64,000 bases of DNA from Pseudoalteromonas aurantia (lineage in GTDB: Bacteria; Pseudomonadota; Gammaproteobacteria; Enterobacterales; Alteromonadaceae): the NCBI RefSeq assembly GCF_005886875.1, contig NZ_PNBY01000019.1, positions 29,330 to 93,329 of the forward strand, read 5' to 3'. Below, piece after piece: positions 16,273 through 26,108 of the stretch; within the stretch, counting starts at the first letter, position 1; the number at the start of each line of letters is the position of its first letter. The notes beneath the pieces are model-generated. The model searched no databases and had not been told where the DNA came from. It was given only the letters and a program-made list of their open reading frames with translations. The position numbers and the translations under genes are program-made.

Positions 16273-18024
16273 ATGAAGCACACTTTAATAGCAGCGGGCA
16301 TTTTTGCTGGCTTGAGTGGCCAGACTTTGGCTGCCACATATCAACTTACAGAATTACCAAGGCACGAGGGCTCTGTACATTCAATCGTTTCAGACGCAAA
16401 TGAAGGTGGTCAAATAATAGGCACGGCGTCTAATTTATTTAATTTACCTATTGATGTTAGCTATATTGATTTTGATGATTCGCGAATTAAAAATGCATAT
16501 GAAACTGAAAAAGCTCAAGTGGAGCGAATAGACGAAACGATTACGTTTACTTTAGAAGATATTAAAAATGGGTCTGCTAAAACAAACCCTGATGCAAATT
16601 CGTTCATGTTGAATTTTTTAGGCTCTTTGGGTGGTTCAGCTGAATATCAAAAGCTTTCAGATCGTATTGGCGTAGCCTATAGCTCGTCGTTTGCCGATGA
16701 GCAAGTTTTATTTGATGAGCAAAGTGTTGATTATGATGGTTTGACCCGCTCAGTTAGTAATTATTTGACAGCGATAAGTGATGATGGTGTTGTGGTTGGA
16801 TGGGGATCTGCACCTTTTACAAAGACGCAGTTTACTCCTAAAGATGAAAATGAAGAAAAAACATTTTTCGTCAGAGATTGGAGCAATCGTGGTATTGTGA
16901 TCACACCATCCGCTACAAAAGTAATGCTAGATCCTCCTTTCATCCAGCATGGCGGAGCTAGTATAGCAACGGATATAAAGCGACTTGCAAGCGGTGGATA
17001 TCGTGTCGTTGGTTATGCGAGTGTTGGAATTATTGAACGTCGTCAAGAGGATTATGATGATAGGTGTAAGGGGGAAACAGCACCTATAAAAGCATGTGTC
17101 TGGGCTGAAGAGCGTAGGACTGTTAATATTGATGGTTCGCCGTCTTTTTATGACTTACGAGCATATCAGTGGACGCTTGACGATAACTTTGTAGTGACTG
17201 ATGGTAAAGAAATAGGTGTTGGGGCTGTAAGAAAAGATGATGAGACTAACAATATTTACAGTATTGCAATGGCTACAAATAACAATGGGGTCGCTGTTGG
17301 TTATTCAATTGCGCGATATGAAGATGACATAAATTCATTGGTGGTTCCTGGTTATTTTAAAGATGGTCAATTTACTGATATCTCAGAACGTGATAGATGG
17401 TATAAAACAGGTAAAGCTGTTGATATAAATGATAGTAATATCATAGTTGGTTACCGAGCTGAATATATAAATAGAGCTCTGAGAGATGCAACCGGTTTTT
17501 ACTATGACATGAATAGTAACGAGATTTCAGATATTCCTACATATTTCACCGGCTCTGAAACAGTTATTAACGATATCAATAACACTGGCTATGTTGTAGG
17601 CCAAGGTGAGATTGAAAAAAGTGGAACTAATCGACGTCGTGAAGGTTTTATTTATAAAGTAGGGGATGAAAGTATTGTTAATATTAATTCATTACTGCCT
17701 TGTAAAGATGCATCAGGTGAAGATTATCCATACACCATCGCTGAGGCTGTAAAAATAACGGATTCAAATCATATTTATGCTATTGCTGTTAAGACTGTAG
17801 AACGTAGAGATAGGTTAGGCGGTATTGAAAAGGACAGTAAAGGTGAAATTGAATTCGAGTCAGTTACACTACCTGTTTTATTGACGCCAATTAGTGGCGA
17901 AGTCGAAAACTGCCCTCCGCCTGAGGCGGAAAGCTACGAACGTCAATCTGGTTCAATATTTACTTTTGCTTTATTTGCTATGCCATTACTATGGCTGAGA
18001 CGTAGAAAGTTACAGTTACGATAA
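16273..18024 (+). CDS. DUF3466 family protein with C-terminal GlyGly-CTERM-like anchor
   Basis: 583 residues with an N-terminal signal peptide (MKHTLIAAGIFAGLSGQTLA). The body has repeated beta-strand units of the type N-D-x-G-x-V-V-G-Y/W, for example DDGVVVGWG, NNGVAVGYS, DSNIIVGYR and NTGYVVGQG, as in HAF-like repeats of the DUF3466 family. The last ~20 residues comprise a small-residue/Ser-Gly segment, a hydrophobic stretch (FTFALFAMPLLW) and a basic RRRK cluster. This resembles the GlyGly-CTERM sorting signal cleaved by rhombosortase. Surface display or secretion is therefore inferred; function is unknown. It lies 11 bp after uup, a neighbourhood conserved in Vibrio and Shewanella. Confidence 0.85.
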   Translation: MKHTLIAAGIFAGLSGQTLAATYQLTELPRHEGSVHSIVSDANEGGQIIGTASNLFNLPIDVSYIDFDDSRIKNAYETEKAQVERIDETITFTLEDIKNGSAKTNPDANSFMLNFLGSLGGSAEYQKLSDRIGVAYSSSFADEQVLFDEQSVDYDGLTRSVSNYLTAISDDGVVVGWGSAPFTKTQFTPKDENEEKTFFVRDWSNRGIVITPSATKVMLDPPFIQHGGASIATDIKRLASGGYRVVGYASVGIIERRQEDYDDRCKGETAPIKACVWAEERRTVNIDGSPSFYDLRAYQWTLDDNFVVTDGKEIGVGAVRKDDETNNIYSIAMATNNNGVAVGYSIARYEDDINSLVVPGYFKDGQFTDISERDRWYKTGKAVDINDSNIIVGYRAEYINRALRDATGFYYDMNSNEISDIPTYFTGSETVINDINNTGYVVGQGEIEKSGTNRRREGFIYKVGDESIVNINSLLPCKDASGEDYPYTIAEAVKITDSNHIYAIAVKTVERRDRLGGIEKDSKGEIEFESVTLPVLLTPISGEVENCPPPEAESYERQSGSIFTFALFAMPLLWLRRRKLQLR

Positions 18025-18054
18025 ATTGATTGACCTGGAGTAGGGTCGGATATA

Positions 18055-18096
18055 TAACCAATAAAAAAGGCCTTTAGTGGCCTTTTTTATTGGTTA
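18055..18096. terminator. Bidirectional intrinsic terminator
   Basis: Perfect 18-bp arms TAACCAATAAAAAAGGCC and its complement flank a TTTAGT loop. The A-run on one side and the T-run on the other serve both the DUF3466 gene (+) and the convergent DUF2062 gene (-). Confidence 0.93.
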
Positions 18097-18113
18097 CGTA
18101 AGTTACTCGAAAA

Positions 18114-18620
18114 TTAGCGTTTACGTGCATCCCAAGCTTTATTTACAGAGCGACGCCATAGATAGTCTATACTAATATAACCTAATGTAGCGGCAATTGA
18201 AGCACATATAAGTGATCCAACCATAAACGCGGGGCCAATTGTTGTTATGCTTTGGACTAACCATTCCCAACTTGCTTCAAAATGAAATGGCTGGGTTTCT
18301 TGTCCAAGTGCAAATACCCCGACAACATAGGAGCAATAAAAAATAGGAGGCATTGTCAGTGGGTTAGTAAGCCAAACTAAAGCAACGGAAAGCGGCAAAT
18401 TTACGCGAAATGGAATTGCGAATGCAGCTGCTAATATCATTTGAAAAGGAACAGGGATGAATGCGAAAAATAAACCTACCGAAAAAGCACCTCGTGCAGA
18501 GCGCCGATTTAAATGCCATAGGTTAGCATCGTGTAACCAACGGCCAAAAATCTTCAAGGATTTTTGTTCTTTAATTTTATTGTGATCAGGTAAAAAGCGT
18601 TGAATCGTTTTTTTAGCCAT
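18114..18620 (-). CDS. DUF2062 membrane protein
   Basis: 168 residues when started at the ATG at 18620 (MAKKTIQRFLPDHNKIKEQ, the typical beginning of the family); a TTG three codons upstream is less likely. The N-terminal basic segment contains SLKIFGRWLHDANLW. The core RRSARGAFSVGLFFAFIPVPFQM and VALVWLTNPLTMPPIFY are hallmarks of DUF2062, and two to three membrane helices are visible. The function is unknown. The gene diverges from comEC with only 27 bp between start codons, an arrangement with comEC-msbA that is conserved in related genera. Confidence 0.88.
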   Translation of the reverse strand: MAKKTIQRFLPDHNKIKEQKSLKIFGRWLHDANLWHLNRRSARGAFSVGLFFAFIPVPFQMILAAAFAIPFRVNLPLSVALVWLTNPLTMPPIFYCSYVVGVFALGQETQPFHFEASWEWLVQSITTIGPAFMVGSLICASIAATLGYISIDYLWRRSVNKAWDARKR

Positions 18621-18647
18621 AGCAAGCAACCGTATACTTCAATTTTT

Positions 18648-20882
18648 ATGTGTTGGGGATTTCTATTCGGCTGTATCATCACCGTATTTTTTTACAAAAC
18701 ATGGCAGTTTTATAGCTGTATTGTCTTCCTCACGATTTTGTCCCGTTATTTTAAGCGGTTTCTGCCAGTATTGTTAGGGTTTATTGTGTCTATTTTCAAT
18801 GTTATTGGCCATCACAGCTTATTTTACACATTTAACACTGAAAATATGACATTTAATGAGGAGGTATTCATTGTTGGTAAGATACATCGGGTGTTAGGGG
18901 GGCAACCTACAAATTATGTTCAAGTACGTTTGTCCCAAGTAGGTGATATGCACTACGGACCTTTAGTGAAGCCATTGGCTAACTTAGCCATTAAAAATAC
19001 AGGTTTCGATATTCAAACTGGTTTGAAATTAACAGGCAAGGCCAAATTAAAGTTGTTTCGAGGACGAAAAAACTTTTCAGGCTTTGATAGTGAACTTTAC
19101 GCTTTTAAAAGTAAAATAATATTTAAAGGACGGATTAACAGCTACCAGGTGTTTGGATCGCAAGAAGAAAACGCATATCATGAATACAGGCATTTTATAT
19201 GGCGCACATTTGGCTCCTTAGAACTTGACTGGTTTTATTATACATTACTGACTGGCGATAAAAGTAAGATTGAGGATAACGACAGAGAGGTGATGCGAAC
19301 ACTTGGGTTGAGTCATTTGATGGCAATTTCTGGGTTACATATAGGGATCATGTTTGCGATCTCATTTTGGATAAGCAAATTTGCGTGTTGGGGGGTTCTT
19401 AGTATTACAAGAAACAACCATGCACAACGATTTCATTTGAGGCTGTTTTACGCGTTAGCTGGACTAGTGATTGCATTTATCTACGTCTATTTAAGCGGCA
19501 TGAGCGTATCTGCTATAAGAGCTTATAGTATGATTTTATTAGCTACATTAGTATACTTTTTAAAAAGGAATATAAGCAAACCTAGGCTATTACTTATCGC
19601 TGCAAGCTTAACTTTATTACTAGACCCGTTTGTGCTGTTAAATGTTGGATGGTATTTTTCATTTATTGCGGTGACTGCTATTTTTATTGCCGTTGTGCAT
19701 TATCATACTGATTTTGTAACACCTATGAGTTGGTTGTTTCAGTTAGTCAAAGTACAGTTTTACATTGGTATTTTGCTAGCGCCCTTAAGCATCTTTATTT
19801 TTCAAGGTGTTAGTTTGGCCGGTTTATTTACTAACTTAGTCGCAATCCCTCTACTGACGTTTGTTATTTTTCCTTTTATCCTAGTGGGTATTGCGCTTTC
19901 TTACCTCGTAAACATAACTGACGTTTTAGAGCTGTTCGATGGTCTATTTAATGGGCTATTACAAAGTACTATAGAGGTATTAGGATCAAATGGCTGGTGG
20001 AATAGCGGGAAAATAGAATTAATTACTTTGCTATTTATCTACTGTGTATTCATATTTTTGTTTGTTGAACCCATGAGAAAGTTGGTTTGGTGGCCAATCA
20101 TATTATATGGTGTTTACAGGTTGACTATCATTCAGCCTCGTTGGGAGATAGATGTTTTTGATGTCGGGCATGGAACGTCGGTATTAGTCACCAGCCAAGG
20201 AAAAGGGCTCCTCTACGATTTGGGTGCTAAGTACTTTAATAAATACGCCATTTTTGAACATGTAGTTCAGCCGCATATTGTAGCAAATGACATCGAATTG
20301 GCTTACACGATACTAAGTCATCAAGATAAAGACCATATTGGAGGGGTTGAGGAGCTTTATAGATTTGACCGGTTTGAATCTTTGGCGGAGTTTCATAAAG
20401 GTAATACCCACAGCCATTGTGAACTGAAATCTTTACAGCTTAACAATGTATTTGTTGAGACCTTATGGCCTATGTTTGATTTAGGCTCTAAAAATAATAA
20501 TTCTTGCGTTGTTAAAATAAGTGACGGTAAGGTTTCCCTTTTGTTACCTGGAGACATTGAGCGTAAAGCTGAATTTAAGCTAATAGAGCATTATCCGCTC
20601 GGCAGGCTAACTAGTACGATTCTGCTTGCACCGCATCATGGTAGTAAAACATCGTCATCTGATGAGTTCATTCGGGCAGTAAATCCCGAGATTGCGATCT
20701 ATTCGCGTAGTTATCACTCCCAATGGAAACTCCCTCATAATGAGGTTATCAATAGGTATAGAGAGTCAGATGTAGTGCAACTAGATACAGCTATCAATGG
20801 TCATATTAATATAAAGGTGTTTGATGGTGAATTGGTGCTCAGTAAAGCGCGAACTGCTAAAGAATTTTGGTTTCTTAGGTAA
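18648..20882 (+). CDS. comEC: ComEC/Rec2-family DNA uptake channel
   Basis: About 744 residues. N-terminal membrane helices are followed by an OB-like periplasmic region, then the competence domain with LLTGDKSKIEDNDREVMRTL and GLSHLMAISGLHIGI, many further helices, and a C-terminal metallo-beta-lactamase-like domain. That domain starts DVFDVGHGTSVLV and has LSHQDKDHIGG and LAPHHGSKTSSSDE. ComEC moves single-stranded DNA across the inner membrane during transformation. ATG 18648 is preferred over the in-frame TTG at 18600, because the latter would overlap the divergent DUF2062 coding start. No strong ribosome binding site is visible at either. The MBL zinc motif is HxDxDH, as in active members. 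Confidence 0.9.
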   Translation: MCWGFLFGCIITVFFYKTWQFYSCIVFLTILSRYFKRFLPVLLGFIVSIFNVIGHHSLFYTFNTENMTFNEEVFIVGKIHRVLGGQPTNYVQVRLSQVGDMHYGPLVKPLANLAIKNTGFDIQTGLKLTGKAKLKLFRGRKNFSGFDSELYAFKSKIIFKGRINSYQVFGSQEENAYHEYRHFIWRTFGSLELDWFYYTLLTGDKSKIEDNDREVMRTLGLSHLMAISGLHIGIMFAISFWISKFACWGVLSITRNNHAQRFHLRLFYALAGLVIAFIYVYLSGMSVSAIRAYSMILLATLVYFLKRNISKPRLLLIAASLTLLLDPFVLLNVGWYFSFIAVTAIFIAVVHYHTDFVTPMSWLFQLVKVQFYIGILLAPLSIFIFQGVSLAGLFTNLVAIPLLTFVIFPFILVGIALSYLVNITDVLELFDGLFNGLLQSTIEVLGSNGWWNSGKIELITLLFIYCVFIFLFVEPMRKLVWWPIILYGVYRLTIIQPRWEIDVFDVGHGTSVLVTSQGKGLLYDLGAKYFNKYAIFEHVVQPHIVANDIELAYTILSHQDKDHIGGVEELYRFDRFESLAEFHKGNTHSHCELKSLQLNNVFVETLWPMFDLGSKNNNSCVVKISDGKVSLLLPGDIERKAEFKLIEHYPLGRLTSTILLAPHHGSKTSSSDEFIRAVNPEIAIYSRSYHSQWKLPHNEVINRYRESDVVQLDTAINGHINIKVFDGELVLSKARTAKEFWFLR

Positions 20883-20992
20883 TATTTTTATCGAATACAG
20901 AGTACATCGGCGATTAATTTAAGTTGGGCATTTTGTTTTATTAGTATGACAAGTACAATACCTTGTTTTGTAGAAATATTGGAAGAAAGTAT

Positions 20993-22729
20993 ATGCAATT
21001 GAGCGCGAAGCAAATTTATAAACGTTTGCTGGCTTACACGTTTGAGTATAAAGCGGTTGCCATATGTGCCGTTATTGGGATGCTTGGATATGCCGCAATG
21101 GATGCGCTATTTGTTCGCTTAATGCAACCATTTATAGATGAAGGTTTGAGTGACAGAAATGTGGACGTACTGTCTTGGGCACCGATGGTTGTAATTGCAT
21201 TGGTACTTGGTCGCGGTATTTTCAATTATATGGCATCGTATTGTCTGACCTATGTAGGTTCTCAAGTCGTTAGGCAGCTCAGACAAGAATTATATGAACA
21301 TATGCTGTACTTGCCTGTTTCATTTCATGATAAACATTCCAACGGTGAGCTGATATCAAAGATCACGTTCGATACTGAGCAAGTCCAGCAAGCGATCACA
21401 CGTGCACTACAAGTTATGATCCGAGAAGGTGCTTTCGTTATTTTTCTACTTGTGGTTATGTTCCGTTCAAGTTGGCAATTATCTTTGGTGTTTTTAATTA
21501 TTATTCCGGTTGTCGCACTGATTGTTACCCTTGTTTCTAAACGTTTTCGTAAAATATCGAAAAATATTCAAGATGCAATGGGAGAAGTCACCCGCGGAAC
21601 TGAACAAATGCTAGCGGGTCATAAAGTTATTCACGGCTTTGGTGGGCAAAGAAAAGAAATCGATAAATTCTCAATTGTGAATAATAGAAACAGACAGCAA
21701 AGAGTTAAAATGGATGCGACACGTGCATTAAGTGTTTCTGTTATTCAAATACTGGCGGCAAGCGCAATGGCGCTTATTCTAGCAATCATTGCCATGCCTT
21801 CCATGATTGATACTATCAGCGCTGGGGCATTTGTTTCACTGTTGACATCGATGATGATGATGTTGAGGCCATTAAAGCAATTGGCGAACGTGAATAGCGA
21901 TTTACAACGCGGAATCTCTGCAGCGCAAAGTATTTTTGAAATTTTAGATACACAGACAGAAAAAGACACAGGCACGGTTTCGCTTGATAAAGTAAACGGC
22001 AAGTTGGAAATCAAAGACGTAACGTTTTGTTATCCCACTAAAGACGCACCTGTTATAAAATCACTTAGTTTAAACGTGAACGCGGGTGAAAGTATTGCGC
22101 TAGTTGGGCGCTCTGGCTCTGGAAAGTCAACATTATCAAACTTGTTGCCTCGTTATTATGACATTGAGCAAGGGGCTATTGAGCTTGATGGTATAGACAT
22201 CAAGTCACTTTCCTTACAGGACTTGAGGAGGCAGTTTGCTCTAGTGTCACAGCAAGTTGTATTGTTCAATGATACCATTGCCAATAATATTATGTACGGA
22301 TTAGAAACACCATTGTCTTTTTACGAGTTAAAGTCTGTTGCACAACAAGCACATGTTTGGGAGTTTATTAAAGATCTCCCTGACGGGTTAGATACAATGG
22401 TTGGAGAGAATGGCGTTATGCTCTCTGGTGGGCAGCGTCAACGACTGGCAATAGCTCGCGCCATTGTTAAAGATGCACCTATCCTTATTTTAGATGAGGC
22501 AACATCAGCGCTTGATACTGAGTCAGAGCGGTTAATACAAGATGCACTCGATACTTTAATGAAAAATAAAACGTCTATTGTGATAGCACATCGACTCTCA
22601 ACAATCGAAAAATCAGATAAAATTTATGTTGTAGAGCAAGGCGAAATTATTGAACAAGGCACTCATCAAAGCTTATTGGCCCAGCAAGGGGCTTATGCGA
22701 CGTTGTGTAAAATGCAGTATGGTGAATAA
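20993..22729 (+). CDS. msbA: Lipid A export permease/ATPase MsbA
   Basis: About 578 residues, a half-size ABC exporter. Six transmembrane helices in residues 20-315 precede an ATPase with Walker A GRSGSGKST, signature LSGGQRQRLAIARAI and Walker B PILILDEATSALD. MsbA flips core-lipid A across the inner membrane. The ATG at 20993 follows GGAAGAAAG; an in-frame TTG at 20963 adds ten unlikely residues. The call over other lipid exporters rests on length and on lpxK starting three bases downstream, the usual msbA-lpxK arrangement. Confidence 0.96.
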   Translation: MQLSAKQIYKRLLAYTFEYKAVAICAVIGMLGYAAMDALFVRLMQPFIDEGLSDRNVDVLSWAPMVVIALVLGRGIFNYMASYCLTYVGSQVVRQLRQELYEHMLYLPVSFHDKHSNGELISKITFDTEQVQQAITRALQVMIREGAFVIFLLVVMFRSSWQLSLVFLIIIPVVALIVTLVSKRFRKISKNIQDAMGEVTRGTEQMLAGHKVIHGFGGQRKEIDKFSIVNNRNRQQRVKMDATRALSVSVIQILAASAMALILAIIAMPSMIDTISAGAFVSLLTSMMMMLRPLKQLANVNSDLQRGISAAQSIFEILDTQTEKDTGTVSLDKVNGKLEIKDVTFCYPTKDAPVIKSLSLNVNAGESIALVGRSGSGKSTLSNLLPRYYDIEQGAIELDGIDIKSLSLQDLRRQFALVSQQVVLFNDTIANNIMYGLETPLSFYELKSVAQQAHVWEFIKDLPDGLDTMVGENGVMLSGGQRQRLAIARAIVKDAPILILDEATSALDTESERLIQDALDTLMKNKTSIVIAHRLSTIEKSDKIYVVEQGEIIEQGTHQSLLAQQGAYATLCKMQYGE

Positions 22730-22732
22730 GTT

Positions 22733-23716
22733 TTGAAAAGTATAGAGCAAACATGGTATCAACCTAAGTCTCTTGTGACCTATATGTTATTGCCTTTAAG
22801 TTTATTATTTTGGGTTGTTTCAACTCTTCGTCGTGGGCTATTTTCACTGGGGTTACGTAAACGATTTACGTCACATACACCAATTATTGTTGTCGGCAAT
22901 ATCAGTATTGGTGGTAATGGCAAAACTCCATTTGCTTTGTGGTTGGTCGCGTTTTTGCAGACACAGGGATTTAAAGTTGCACTGATCAGCAGGGGCTATG
23001 GGTCTCAAGCCTCAAATTATCCATTTGAGGTGACGGACTTGAGTTCGGTGGCAGAGGCTGGTGACGAGCCTTATTTATTACATTCACGTCTTGGTTGCCC
23101 TGTAGTGATAGGGCCAGACCGAGAAGCAAGCTGCAATTACCTTAAGAATAAATATAAAATAGACTTAATTGTTTCTGATGATGGATTACAACATTATAAG
23201 ATGCCGCGATCTGTTGAGTTTTGTATCGTTGATAGCAAGCGTCGCTTCGGAAACGGATGTTTATTGCCTGCAGGGCCATTGCGAGAACTCCCTAGCCGGT
23301 TAAATAACGTTGATCTTGTGATCGAAAATGGTGGTACTGCACCTGTTAATTACGTTTTACAAAGCGCGGGTATTTACAGTGTTAATACCGGGCTCAAGTG
23401 TGACGAATTTCCTAAAAAAGGAGTCGCGGTTAGCGCAATAGGCAATCCTCAGCGCTTTGAAAAATCGTTGCAAGAAGAAGGTGTTGATATCATCGATACT
23501 GCACACTTTCGTGATCATCATGCGTATATAAAATCGGATTTTAGTAAATTTGGTGATACGGCAATATTTATGACCGAAAAAGACGCTGTAAAATGCCAAA
23601 GCTTTGCGAAAGAGAATTGGTATTTCTTAAAAGTTGAAGCACAACCGAGTAAGATGTTAGTAAATCAGTTATTAGATATTTTAAAGAATAAAGAGATCTA
23701 TCATGGCCTTCGATAA
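22733..23716 (+). CDS. lpxK: Tetraacyldisaccharide 4'-kinase
   Basis: 327 residues, normal for LpxK, the inner-membrane kinase that adds the 4'-phosphate of lipid A. Residues 1-15 contain the family start IEQTWYQP, then a membrane helix ([14 protein letters not shown]) and a P-loop variant [23 protein letters not shown] and [12 protein letters not shown] are further conserved motifs. The start is TTG, three bases after the msbA stop, so translation is probably coupled. The 3' end overlaps the Trm112-like gene by 14 bp. Confidence 0.96.
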   Translation: MKSIEQTWYQPKSLVTYMLLPLSLLFWVVSTLRRGLFSLGLRKRFTSHTPIIVVGNISIGGNGKTPFALWLVAFLQTQGFKVALISRGYGSQASNYPFEVTDLSSVAEAGDEPYLLHSRLGCPVVIGPDREASCNYLKNKYKIDLIVSDDGLQHYKMPRSVEFCIVDSKRRFGNGCLLPAGPLRELPSRLNNVDLVIENGGTAPVNYVLQSAGIYSVNTGLKCDEFPKKGVAVSAIGNPQRFEKSLQEEGVDIIDTAHFRDHHAYIKSDFSKFGDTAIFMTEKDAVKCQSFAKENWYFLKVEAQPSKMLVNQLLDILKNKEIYHGLR

Positions 23717-23900
23717 AAAGTTATTAGAAATTTTAGCCTGTCCTGTGTGCAAAGGTAAGTTGCAATATGACAAAGAACACAGCGAACTTATTAGTACTGC
23801 ATCCAAGTTAGCATATCCAATTAGAGATGATATTCCCGTTTTATTAGAAAACGAAGCAAGAGAATTGAGTTTAGACGAGGTTGAAAAGTGGCATTCGTAG
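23703..23900 (+). CDS. ycaR: Trm112-family small protein (YcaR-like)
   Basis: 65 residues. [17 protein letters not shown] carries the CxxC pair and [11 protein letters not shown] the conserved strand of the Trm112/YcaR family. The short bacterial form keeps only one CxxC. Trm112 proteins in other domains activate methyltransferases. The bacterial role is not established. The start lies inside lpxK and the end inside kdsB, a conserved overlapping lpxK-ycaR-kdsB arrangement. Confidence 0.92.
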   Translation: MAFDKKLLEILACPVCKGKLQYDKEHSELISTASKLAYPIRDDIPVLLENEARELSLDEVEKWHS

Positions 23901-24649
23901 TCGTTATACCTGCCCGTTATGCATCGAGTCGTTTACCTGGAAAACCGCTGGCGGATATTTGTGGTAAGCCAATGATCCAACATGTTTTTGAACAAGCTTC
24001 CCGCTCTGATGCGAGCGCAGTGTACATCGCAACAGATCATTCATTGGTGGTTGATGCTGTGCGAGGGTTTACCGATAAGGTTTTAATGACGAAAGAGGAT
24101 CATCAGTCAGGCACTGAAAGGTTAGCGGAAGTCGTTGAAACACTAAAATTAGACCCTGAAACAATTGTTGTTAATGTGCAGGGGGATGAGCCGTTACTCG
24201 AAGCTGAAAACATAAATCAGGTTGCAAGCTTGTTAACGACCTCAAATGCACCGATGGCAACACTCAGTGTGAATGTTGAAGATGTTGAAGATGTATTAAA
24301 CCCCAATGCAGTAAAAGTGGTAAACGACGCTCACGGCAATGCGTTGTATTTTTCTCGCTCACCCATCCCTTTTCAACGTAGCAGTATGTTAGCGTTAGAT
24401 AAAGACGCTATTCCCGTTGAAAATTTTCAGCGGCATGTTGGTATTTATGCTTACAGAGCTGGGTTTATTAAAGATTATTTGGCGCTCCCTGTCTCGCCAC
24501 TTGAGGGTCAAGAGTCGCTTGAGCAGTTACGCGTTTTATATCATGGTCACAAAATAAAAATATCAAAAGCTGCAAAGCCTGTGCACGCAGGTGTAGATAC
24601 ACCAGAAGATTTAGCGCGAGTTGTTGAGTTAGTTAATGACCAAGTTTGA
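23888..24649 (+). CDS. kdsB: CMP-KDO synthetase (3-deoxy-manno-octulosonate cytidylyltransferase)
   Basis: 253 residues. [17 protein letters not shown] at the N-terminus is the CTP-binding signature; [10 protein letters not shown] and YFSRSPIPF are conserved catalytic segments. [12 protein letters not shown] and [10 protein letters not shown] are typical of the C-terminal half. The enzyme activates KDO with CTP for lipopolysaccharide core assembly in the cytoplasm. The GTG start overlaps the Trm112-like gene by 13 bp and the 3' end overlaps the pseudouridine synthase gene by 14 bp. Confidence 0.97.
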   Translation: MAFVVVIPARYASSRLPGKPLADICGKPMIQHVFEQASRSDASAVYIATDHSLVVDAVRGFTDKVLMTKEDHQSGTERLAEVVETLKLDPETIVVNVQGDEPLLEAENINQVASLLTTSNAPMATLSVNVEDVEDVLNPNAVKVVNDAHGNALYFSRSPIPFQRSSMLALDKDAIPVENFQRHVGIYAYRAGFIKDYLALPVSPLEGQESLEQLRVLYHGHKIKISKAAKPVHAGVDTPEDLARVVELVNDQV

Positions 24650-25301
24650 AATAATCGCAGATGAGTGTGATTTTATTGTTGCGATTAAACCCGCGGGAAT
24701 AAGTTTTCATAGCGAAGGCGGTGCAGGGTTCGTTGTGCAATTAGAGGCGCAACTTAAGATAAAGCTTTTTGCTGTCCATCGTTTAGATAAGGTGACATCA
24801 GGGCTATTGATTTTCGCTAAATCTAGCACTGTAGCCAGCCAGTTAAGTGAGTTATTTGCAAATAGAGAAATAGACAAAGTGTATTTAGCCCTCATTGCTA
24901 ATAAGCCAAATAAAAAACAAGGTTGGATTAAAGGCGATATGTCTAAGGCCCGAAGAGGTGCACATAAGCTACTTAAATCAGTAGATAACCCTGCAATAAC
25001 ACGTTTTTATACGATGAGTATTGAAGCTGGGCTTCGAGGCGTTATTTTAAAACCTTATACAGGTAAAACGCACCAGCTTAGGGTGGCAATGAAGAGTATT
25101 TCAGCCCCCATTTTTGGTGATGAATTATACGGAAGTGAGAAAGCTGACCGTGTATATTTGCATGCTTATGCACTTCGTTTTCAGTGGCATGGCCAAATCT
25201 ACAATTATCAGGCTATTCCTTGTGAGGGCGAAAAGTTTATGAAATTAATTAATCATGAGGTTTTCTCAAAGTGGAATAGCCCATGGTCGCTAGAGTGGTA
25301 G
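24636..25301 (+). CDS. RluA-family pseudouridine synthase (TIGR01621-like)
   Basis: 221 residues, lacking an S4 domain. HRLDKVTSGLLIFAKS at about residue 48 carries the catalytic aspartate of the RluA family. LKPYTGKTHQLRVAMKSI and YLHAYALRF are the other conserved RluA segments. The short domain composition resembles the TIGR01621 subgroup, whose RNA target is not established. Its start overlaps kdsB, and tcdA follows after 4 bp, so it is co-expressed with envelope and tRNA-modification genes. Confidence 0.87.
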   Translation: MTKFEIIADECDFIVAIKPAGISFHSEGGAGFVVQLEAQLKIKLFAVHRLDKVTSGLLIFAKSSTVASQLSELFANREIDKVYLALIANKPNKKQGWIKGDMSKARRGAHKLLKSVDNPAITRFYTMSIEAGLRGVILKPYTGKTHQLRVAMKSISAPIFGDELYGSEKADRVYLHAYALRFQWHGQIYNYQAIPCEGEKFMKLINHEVFSKWNSPWSLEW

Positions 25302-25305
25302 TATA

Positions 25306-26094
25306 ATGGAACAACAAACGCAATTAAGGTTTGGTGGTATTTCACGTTTATATGGTGAGCAGCAACTCAATTGGCTACAACAAGCTCACTTTTGTGTGGT
25401 CGGTATTGGTGGTGTTGGCAGTTGGGCTGCGGAGGCATTGGTTCGTACTGGAATTGGCAATATCACATTGGTTGATTTAGATGATATCTGTGTGACCAAT
25501 ATAAACCGTCAAATACATGCACTCTCAAGTAGCGTGGGTGAACAAAAAATTGAAGCGATGAAATCCCGTTTGCTAGATATAAACCCCAATTGTAAAGTGA
25601 GTTTAGTGGATGACTTTCTAACATTAGATAATATTACAGATCATATTACAGGTTATGACTATGTGATAGATTGTATTGATGCGGTTAAAGAGAAGTCAGC
25701 GCTAATCGCTCATTGTAAACGTCGGAAACTACCGATTATTACCACTGGTGGAGCTGGCGGCCAAACGGATCCTAGCCAAATTTTATATGGTGATGTGGCG
25801 AAAACCACTCAAGATCCTTTACTGGCTAAAGTACGGTATATTTTACGTAAAAATTATAACTTTACGTCAAACCCAAAACGAAAGTTTGCAGTTGATTGTG
25901 TCTATTCGACTGAACAGCTTGTGTACCCAACATCAAATGGAGAAGTATGCCAGGCTAAGCAACAGGCTGATGGGTCGAAAAACATGGATTGTGCTACTGG
26001 CTTTGGATCGGCAACGATGATAACGGGAACATTTGGTTTTTTTGCGGCATCAAGGGCCATTAAAAAGTATTTGCAAAAAAGAGAAAAATGCTGA
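25306..26094 (+). CDS. tcdA: tRNA threonylcarbamoyladenosine dehydratase
   Basis: 262 residues of the E1-like family. VVGIGGVGSWAAEALVRTGI is the ATP-binding motif, DLDDICVTNINRQIHAL the conserved adenylation segment, and TTGGAGGQTDPSQ and AVDCVYSTEQ are typical of TcdA (CsdL). TcdA converts t6A37 of tRNA to its cyclic form, and in E. coli it works with the CsdA-CsdE sulfur system. Here csdA-csdE lie just downstream on the opposite strand, supporting the same partnership in a different arrangement. Confidence 0.94.
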   Translation: MEQQTQLRFGGISRLYGEQQLNWLQQAHFCVVGIGGVGSWAAEALVRTGIGNITLVDLDDICVTNINRQIHALSSSVGEQKIEAMKSRLLDINPNCKVSLVDDFLTLDNITDHITGYDYVIDCIDAVKEKSALIAHCKRRKLPIITTGGAGGQTDPSQILYGDVAKTTQDPLLAKVRYILRKNYNFTSNPKRKFAVDCVYSTEQLVYPTSNGEVCQAKQQADGSKNMDCATGFGSATMITGTFGFFAASRAIKKYLQKREKC

Positions 26095-26108
26095 ATGTTT
26101 AGATAGTT

